DNA of 64,000 nt, from positions 740,599 through 804,598 of the forward strand of contig SCFE01000050.1 of NCBI GenBank assembly GCA_004352715.1, read 5' to 3'. This document shows positions 53,501 to 62,500 of this stretch, piece by piece; position 1 is the stretch's first letter, and every line of letters starts with the position of its first letter. This DNA comes from Hofstenia miamia (Eukaryota; Xenacoelomorpha; Acoela). A program made the translations under genes and the position numbers. The notes under the pieces are model-generated. The model was not told where the DNA came from. It saw only the letters and a program-made list of their open reading frames with translations, and did not search any database.

Positions 53501-56500
53501 AACTCACTTGTAATGCGTTTTCACTTTAAACGAATCTTGTATTTAAGGAAACGAGAATTTTTATGTTATTCAATTGAATAGTTTTGTGAATATACCTAGA
53601 AAGGATTCAATTGTAATTGTTGTGTTCTAGTACAGCTGATGACTTATAAGCATGTGCATATTGTTATGAAGCTTTGATTATCATTATTATTATTGGAAAT
53701 GGTTTGATGGCTTTCGACGAAAAATACAATAATATGTATTGTTTCATTGCAAATTTAAGATTCAGTGATAGCAGTTCTATCCGAAAGTCAACGTTATTTA
53801 ATAAAACATGTTTTGATAGAATAAATTCAAGAAATATCCTGTTATTTTCATTAATATTAACTGTTCTTATAACTATTCCTACGATCAATAGTGAAGCTAA
53901 GTTGAAAATCTTACTTTTCAAATGGTGTTATTGGTAAGAAAATGTAATTCACTTTAAAGATTCTCGAATGTTGAATTATTGATATGAAAACGTGTTTTAA
54001 GTGAATAGAAAAAATTTATTATTGTCTAATTTATGCTCTAAATGTGCAAAATATGGTTGTTTAGATTTTGAGATTCAACCTTACATATATTCAAATTATA
54101 TCAAATTGTTTTCAGCTAAGAATTGATTTAATGTGAAAAGGATGCTCTAAATGTGCAAAATATGGTTGTTTAGATTTTGAGATTCAACCTTACATATATT
54201 CAAATTATATCAAATTGATTTCAGCTAAGAATTGATTTAATGTGGAAACATAGCCTATGCTGATTCCATTTTCGAAAACATTTTCGCTTATCACTAATAT
54301 ATACTTAGTTACTATAGATAGGCATTAAGGACTAAGTTTAGGGAAATGTTAACTTACAAGTGGAATATTCAATTTGTTTAGAACATCCATTCGTGGTCAG
54401 AATCTTCTTTTACTTTCTCCTCAAGATTATGCTCTATATTCTTTACAGCCGGATGTCGACAATAACTTCACATGGGCTGACTACCTTGAAGCTAGTGATT
54501 CGTCTGTAGCTAAGATATCTTGTTTTCCACATGTCATGCGTTCACTGGATAATTTTCTTCCTGTTGGCTGTTTAGTTGAATTACGCAACCATATGACCGA
54601 AAACCCGGTACGTTCATATTTTATTCAAAATCTGGATTTTGCACTTAAATTATGTAATTTTTTTAGAAGTTTTCTTAGGGTTGTACTCCTAAATAATTAT
54701 GTTATATTTTGCCCAAATTTAGTTTTTCAACAAATATAATCCAGCATCACAAACTGTAGTATGACTTTAGGACGGGAAGGCTGTTTAGTTGAATTACGCA
54801 ACCATATGACCGAAAACCCGGTACGTTCATATTTTATTCAAAGTCTGGATTTTGCACTTAAATTATGTAATTTTTTTAAAGTTTTCTTCAGGGTTGTACT
54901 CCTAAATAATTAACAAGGGGGCTCTAAATTTGAGTACTGTATTTTTATGTTATATTTTGCCCAAATTTAGTTTTTCAACAAATATAATCCAGCATCTCAA
55001 ACTGTAATATAACTTTAGGACGCGAGTTTGGTCCCTAGTCAAACTTAACAGCCCTCTCCTGAGCACTCTCGAGTACACAACTAGTTTACTCCAAGGAGTA
55101 GTAAACAAACCAAATAACGAACAGGACGAAAACATGAGAAAAATATAAATAATGAAAAGTAAAGAAAACTATAACAAAATATTCATTTTTGCAGACGTCG
55201 TCTTTATCATTAAATGGGTTCAAACTGTTTGCATTTGCTCACAATACAAGCAACATTCGCATTGTGAATCGTTTTTGTAATGTTTTTGCGGTTTTTTAAA
55301 ATATTTTTCAATTTTTTGAATTACAAATAGCGAGGAAAAAGTATTCAATAAGTTTATATTTATATAAACTTTGTTTTCAGGTTTTACTATTAGTAGGGGT
55401 AGAAGTACAATATATTTATAGATAGTTATTTTGTAACCTACTGTAGAAGTATGTTTACAATTTTACTCAGTATGTATGCTCAAGTTATTAAACTATCAAT
55501 TGTATGTTGTAAGTTATAATTTTTGCGTTGTTAGCAATTGATTTATTATCAATCAAACTTCAACCATTTTTACACTACTTTATTCACTTTGAAATTTTAG
55601 CCTTAAGATTGATGTTTGTTAAAATTTAAATGAGTGCATTTCAAAAATTTTTAAATAGAATTTATGCAAAATGCGATTGTTCAACAAAGTCATCCTGTAT
55701 GAAGAATAACATCCATAACTGTCGGGAACTCATCTTCATTACAAGAATTCACTCTGAATTTAATTGGTTCAAATTTTTGTTTTTTCAGCCTGTGTGTCTT
55801 TTATGTCATTTTCAATTAGGATGAAGAAACTTATTGGGTGGCCCGCATTGTGCATTCGTGTGGACGTTTTTTGGTTGTGAATTTTGTTGGCACGACGTCA
55901 GAGGTATGGGTGAACCTCATGAATGAACCGGTGCATCGGATTGGTTGGTGTTTTGCCAACAATAAACCGTAAGATTTTGTTAGATTTCTTATCAAAATTA
56001 TGTTTGCTGTCTATACATCAGAATTTATATATTCGAAGAGTGTAAAATAACTTGCGTATTTTAAGATGCCTTTGAAAATTGTGTTTATATCTATCTGTTA
56101 AGCTATATTTGCAATTTCAGTAAAATTTCAAACTGGATTGTGATGTATGACTTTAGATACAAACATATTTCAATATCCAGGAATAAACACTTAACTTGTT
56201 ATTGGATTGTGGCAACTTTTCAAATGTTCTTAATATAATTTTTAGCGGCGCAATTTGAAAATCAACGCCGTTAATGACATATTTATTCCCTAATTGTTTA
56301 CCTTTTTCATATCAAAATGATTTCCTAACGCCATCTAGTGAAATATTTTGCTAATATTCTATTAGCTTATTCAGGTAAACCTTTTTGATAAAAACTGTAA
56401 CCCCTTCCGCTAAATTGAGCTTTTATTGCAATTAAATGCTGTTTTGTAAGTTTCCATTTGCAGTTCTAAGTATTACTTTCGATCGTGGTATTAAATTTTT

Positions 56501-59500
56501 GATGTGCAGATTTCTGTCAAAATATTACAATCTCTTGCTAAAAGTTTGTGTAATTATACGAGGTTTTCTGTTACGCTACCATGACATTTTTAATTAATTC
56601 TTGTGTGATTTGTACATTGTTAAAACGTATTTTTAGTTACATTCCACCGACAGACGCTGAAATACAGGGCAATCCAGTAGAGTTTCTGCGTACTTATCTG
56701 ACTGGAGCTGAATCTGTCTCTGAAGAAATCATTCAGCAGAGGCAATTCTGGCCGGTTACTTATCGCATAAGTCCCGGAGTTCGTTATGAGGTTGAGTACG
56801 CTCCCAATCGTATTTGGTTAGCTGTAGTTCAAGAAAATTACGCTGGTTTGCTAAAAACGTATTTTTAGTTACATTCCACCGACAGACGCTGAAATACAGG
56901 GCAATCCAGTAGAATTTCTGCGTACTTATCTGACCGGAGCTGAATCTGTCTCTGAAGAAATCATTCAGCAGAGGCAATTCTGGCCGGTTACTTATCGCAT
57001 AAGTCCCGGAGTTCGTTATGAGGTTGAGTACGCTCCCAATCGGATTTGGTTAGCTGTAGTTCAAGAAAATTACGCCGGTTTGCTTAGGCTACGTTTTGAA
57101 GGTAAGCTGTTTTGCTTTTTTAGCAATGCATAACTGATTTTTAGGCTTATCAAATGACCGGCATGACTTCTGTTTGTTTTATTTATCTCCAAAACTTCAT
57201 CCAGTGGGATATTTCTTAGATCATCAAGTAGAAATCCTTCCACCTGAATCTGTGGCAAGTGTGGCCCCTGATGAAATCTTGCTTATTTCAGTTTACCAAC
57301 AGGGTATGAAGAAAGCTGAACTATTTACTAGTAACATTCAGATGCCTCCTACCAAGAGCAATAAACCTTGGTTAAGCTGAACTATTTACTAGTAACATTC
57401 AGATGCCTCCTACCAAGAACAATAAACCTTGGTTAGCTGATCTTGGTCAGCTGCAAGTAGGTGAGTAACTGACTATCCACATGACTCTCTATATGACGAA
57501 TTAATTTTTAGGAATGGCGTTAGAAGCGCTTAATCCACGTTTTCCTGCACAAGTTATGCCTGCCACCGTCACAAAGATCATCGACGATGTTTATTTCGAA
57601 GTCACATTTGATTTACTAGACTCAGGAAGTTGTGCCTTACCGGGCGGTGGCGCAAATTCATTTATTACTCACGCTGGTGCTTTTGGAATTTTTCCAGTTA
57701 ATTGGTGCTATGACAATGGAATTCCTCTCCATGTTGCTCAACATTCCTCATTTAGGTACAATTTCCATTCGAATTATAGTCATAATGCAAGCATGCATGT
57801 TATTTAACTACTTGTGCTTTATAAGTACTCTACTTGAGATAATTGAAGACATATGTCTCGTGTCAAGCATGGTACTAGTTTTCTATAATTGACTGTTTTT
57901 AGTTTTGACTTTGGTCGTCAGTTCGACTGGGGTTCATATTTGCGTAAGTGTCACAAAAATGCAGTGCCTTTTCAGTTTTTCTGTCATCCCGACGGCTGCG
58001 TTAAACACAATTTCACGGAAAATGATAAGGTTGAGCTTCTACACCCACTTGCTTCCAAAATGCTCTGTCCTGCCACAATTGTGAAAGTCATTCAACGTGT
58101 ACTTATCGTCAGGTTTGCATTTAAATATTTGCTATTAATTCAATGATTTAAATCTTTGTCTTTTATAGAAGAGAAGTGCTAATTTCTATATTTTAAAGAC
58201 ATATGTCTCGTGTCAAGCATGGTACTAGTTTTCTATAATTGACTGTTTTTAGTTTTGACTTTGGTCGTCAGTTCGACTGGGGTTCATATTTGCGTAAGTG
58301 TCACAAAAATGCAGTGCCTTTTCAGTTTTTCTGTCATCCCGACGGCTGCGTTAAACACAATTTCACGGAAAATGATAAGGTTGAGCTTCTACACCCACTT
58401 GCTTCCAAAATGCTCTGTCCTGCCACAATTGTGAAAGTCATTCAACGTGTACTTATCGTCAGGTTTGCATTTAAATATTTGCCATTAATTCAATGATTTA
58501 ATTTTTTGTCTTTTATAGAAGAGAAGTGCTAATTTCTATATTTTTGTGAAATAATATCTTTTTTTTATAAACTTTAAACTGTTCTTTTTAAATGTATACA
58601 GTTCACTAAGTATTGGCCTTCAAAACTAGTGTATATTAAAGTATTCGTTGGTCGGGTTAAGTTCATAATGCAATCATATGGAATATAATTGAATCAGAGG
58701 CGCGTTTAGTATTTTTAAAACGGGGTTGACGCCAATTGTTACAGAAAAAATGTTTTTTGAACAAAAGTATAGTTACAAAAAATGCAATTCTGTTTTTAGC
58801 AGCAAATCGATTGATGACCTCTTGAATTAAAGTATACTACTTTCAGTTTTGAGAAAAAGAAAACATTTTAATTAAGTGTCACAACTAGTCCCAAAAGGGG
58901 GACGACTGCCCCCCCCTCTGACCATAAAAACGCCACTGAATGGAATTGATAAACCTGAATATGAAATGGTATTTTTCTAAATTTCTACAACCTAAATTTC
59001 TACAAAATTACTTTGTCAGCATTACTTTGTCAGCATTTTTCAATATTCCCAGAAACAAAATTCAGAAATATATAAATGTATAAAGTCAAAATATATGCTG
59101 TCTGTAAAAATTTGTTTTCAAAGTTTTAAGTCATGTTGACACAAGGCTGGTAATGCCAAGAATTCTTAGCGAGAACACTTTGTATCCATGTCATGCTACT
59201 ATCCAAAGAGCGTGTGCTCTGAATAACAAAACAAGCAATCAATTTTAGTGCCTTGTTGCCCTTTATTTGGCTGTAGTTTAGGGTTTTAAGTTTTTTAAAA
59301 TATAGTGACGAATGCTGCAACAACACTCTTTTCTTCACAAATTAACCAAATATCAACACCCAAAAAGTATTATTTATATAGTATATAATGTAGACGATTT
59401 AATATGTTTTTGGGCATGTACTCGTAGGCTTGATTGAAAATAGTTAAACTACTATTCTATTGTAATTGAAGTTTACATTTTAGGGTGGATGGTTGGTTTG

Positions 59501-62500
59501 ATACGAAAGGCTCATCGATAGAATTCATCATTGATGCGTTTGGACAAGATCTATTTCCGGTTGGATTTGCAGAACGGAGTGGAGCGGGTCTTCATGCTCC
59601 ACCTTCTTCTTTGATGCAACAATTCCACAAAACTTCTTTTGAAGATGATACTGATAAAGTAAATCAGCTAACTACATCAGAATCAGAATCTCAAGAAAAT
59701 TCAACTAAGAGTGAAAGCCTTAATTCATGTAAATTTTTGTTTGTTGTTTTCATTGGAATTATTATAAATCAACTGCATTGAGCGACGCAATTGCGTTGAT
59801 TTTTATAAAACGCATCTTTAGCGCGTTCTTTATTGGCCTAATTAACATGGTTCGAAAACTGTTTTTCATTTGCATTTTTGAGCTTTGAAGGCATTTTATA
59901 TTTTGAAAATAGAACTAATTCTTGCCTAATTATAACTTTGTATGTTTAAGAGATGCTATAAAATTATTGCATAATTGAAAATTCTTCATTGCATAAATTT
60001 ATATTATACGAGCATTACCATGGCTATTTGCTTTGATTTTTTGATAACAAAAAATAATTATTTTAACTTTGCTAAGATATATTTCAACTAAAAATCAAAT
60101 ATATGCCACTTTTGGTTTTAGTGTTTAGTCGTTGGGAGTTTTATGTTAACACATGTCTATTATAGCATCAAGTTCTTCACAAAGCAACTCTTGTGAAGTT
60201 TCTCGGAGTACAGCTCTTCATTCACTTGTGCGCAATCAGAATCTAGGCGTGTTCTACTGCCCTGAGCTCTACGTCAATCATCGATGCAAATCGTCTCTCA
60301 GTCGCCTTAAATTAGCTTCAATGCCTAAAGTTTTAGGACCGGGATTGGTTGCTTATGTCATGCACACCGTGATAACTGAGATTGTTAATTGCGCTCATAA
60401 ACCTCTTCCAGCTTTGCGGGATGTGGTTGCATTGTACGGTTGTTGCGATGATCCTGCAACAACAGGACAAGTCAAAGTTAAAGGCAAAACAAAGAACTTT
60501 AAGGTTAGATTCATTTAAACTTTAAAATAACCTTGCATATTTTCATAGATCTCGCAAATGAGCAAATTTTTGGAATAAAAATCTGTTCTAACCCAAATAT
60601 TATTATTCGATAATTTTAAAGTTATTTCAGTGGTAATGTGAAACAAAAACAGTTTAAATTTCCTTTAAGTTCTATATTTCTTAATATGCATGAAAGTGAA
60701 CTTATATTGAGGCTCATGGCCTACGTCATTGTATTACTAATGTTTTGTTGGGATTTTTTGGCATTGGATTAAAATTTTGGAGTTGGGAAAAACATTTTTT
60801 AATCAAATTACTGCTTATTTATAAATGGTGGATTTATTGAACTAGCGATTTGCTCAGCTGCCGCGAATATTGGTACTTGCAGTTGCTTAAACTATTCAAC
60901 ACATTTTTTAATTGATGTAGCAGTCAGAAATGATGGAGCAGTCAGAAACTTGCATAGGGTAGCACTACTTAGTTTTTGCAAGCTGGAAATTTTCTTCCAA
61001 ACGCAAATGAGGAGAGTGAATTTGTAGTAGTACTCTAAGTGTTATCGAAATTTTGCCATTTGGAGAAATAAAAATAATCAGGAGTTATAGCAAATGATGA
61101 ATATTTTAGTGCATTTTTGTCTGTTATTATGGTTGCATTCTACAAAATTCTTCTTCATCAATTGATTTTTTGACCCTTAAAATATAAATGAGTTAATGAA
61201 TACATCAATGCTTGTTTAAATTTGAATGCCATATCGTATATTTTAGGCGAATGTGCGTTTGGTTACACGCGTCGGACAAATTTCTGATTATCTATCAGCT
61301 GTATTGACAAAACTTGATACCTGTCCTAATCTCATCTCCTTCCATCCCTCCACTCCATCGGGCTGCTGTGACTCACCATCGTGCATTGAACATATGGCCT
61401 CTTTGGCAGAGTCTGACTATTTAGAAAATCACATGGACGGAATGCTCACAGAAAGAAGGCGTGGCTTTCCAGGGTTAGGTTAAGTTTTTTCGTTATATAG
61501 TTAATTTCAAAATTTTGTGAGCATATTCGATAAAATATTTTTTCGCATTTCAAATTATTTGTCGAACTATTAAGATATCAATATTGGCATAATTCTATGC
61601 GTATAAAACCTTAATTGCTTTCGTACACTTGTAAAAATTTAAGAGGACACCTTGTGACTTTTTCCCTCACACAGGGTCAAACAACTTATTCTTTGTTCAA
61701 AAAATATTTCTTGTTAATTCAGAAATTATGCACTAGCCTATGAATTTTCAGGAAATACAATTTTCCAAAAAATATATTTCAGTGTATATATATATATATA
61801 TCACTTTATCTATGCAAACTTAGCTGATATTTTGTAATGATAGTTAAAGTTATTTACAATTATTTAGAGTACCTGGAAGAAAACGCAAAAAGCGCAGTAG
61901 GCAGATGTACAAAAAACGCCAGTTTGATCCAAATTTAGTCACAAAACCCACTTTAATAGCCAGTGGAAATTCAGATGATGATAGTGCCCTATCCAGATCT
62001 GCAACACCTTGTCCACCTTCAGATGATTCCGGTGAAGAGAAGCCAGTTCTAAATGAGGATGACTTAAATAAACTTATAATAGTTGAAAGCAAAAGAGCGC
62101 TGAAGCCTCCCAAAGTTCTCAATCCACCTGAACGTGAAAAAAGCAAACGTCACAAAAGCATGTACTCTACTGTTAATATGAAACACAAATTTGAAGAAGA
62201 AAAAATGATTTCTATCGCAAAAACCCAAAGCAAAATACATTCCGGTTTGCGACCAGGTCGTCCAAGAATCCATCCCGAAAATCACAAACCTAGTCCTCCA
62301 GCAACTTTAGATAAACCAGTACAATCAAATCCACTTAACTGGACTACAGATGAGCTAGTCGACTATCTTAACACTACAGATGCAAGTGAATTTGCAAAAA
62401 CGATTAAAGCAGAGCAGTTCGACGGGCAAGCCTTTCTCCTACTCAGTCTTCCTTTCATTATGGAGTTTCTTGGTGCAAAACTTGGACCTGCTCTAAAGGT

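Larger units (their letters stand above)
57846..58545. repeat. 350-bp tandem duplication containing exon 11
   Basis: Two units begin at AAGACATATGTCTCGTGTCA (57846 and 58196). Each contains a full exon with both splice sites. Exonic sequence is the same in both; a handful of differences lie in the 3' intronic part. Confidence 0.9.

Noticed and set aside
57145-57380. Separate gene ending at the stop near 57378
   Set aside because: The stop exists only because of the 61-bp duplication; removing it restores phase with exon 10 exactly.
61850-62285. Minus-strand frames opposite the last Sfmbt exon
   Set aside because: Shadows of the SAM-domain exon, whose plus-strand frame is clearly conserved.
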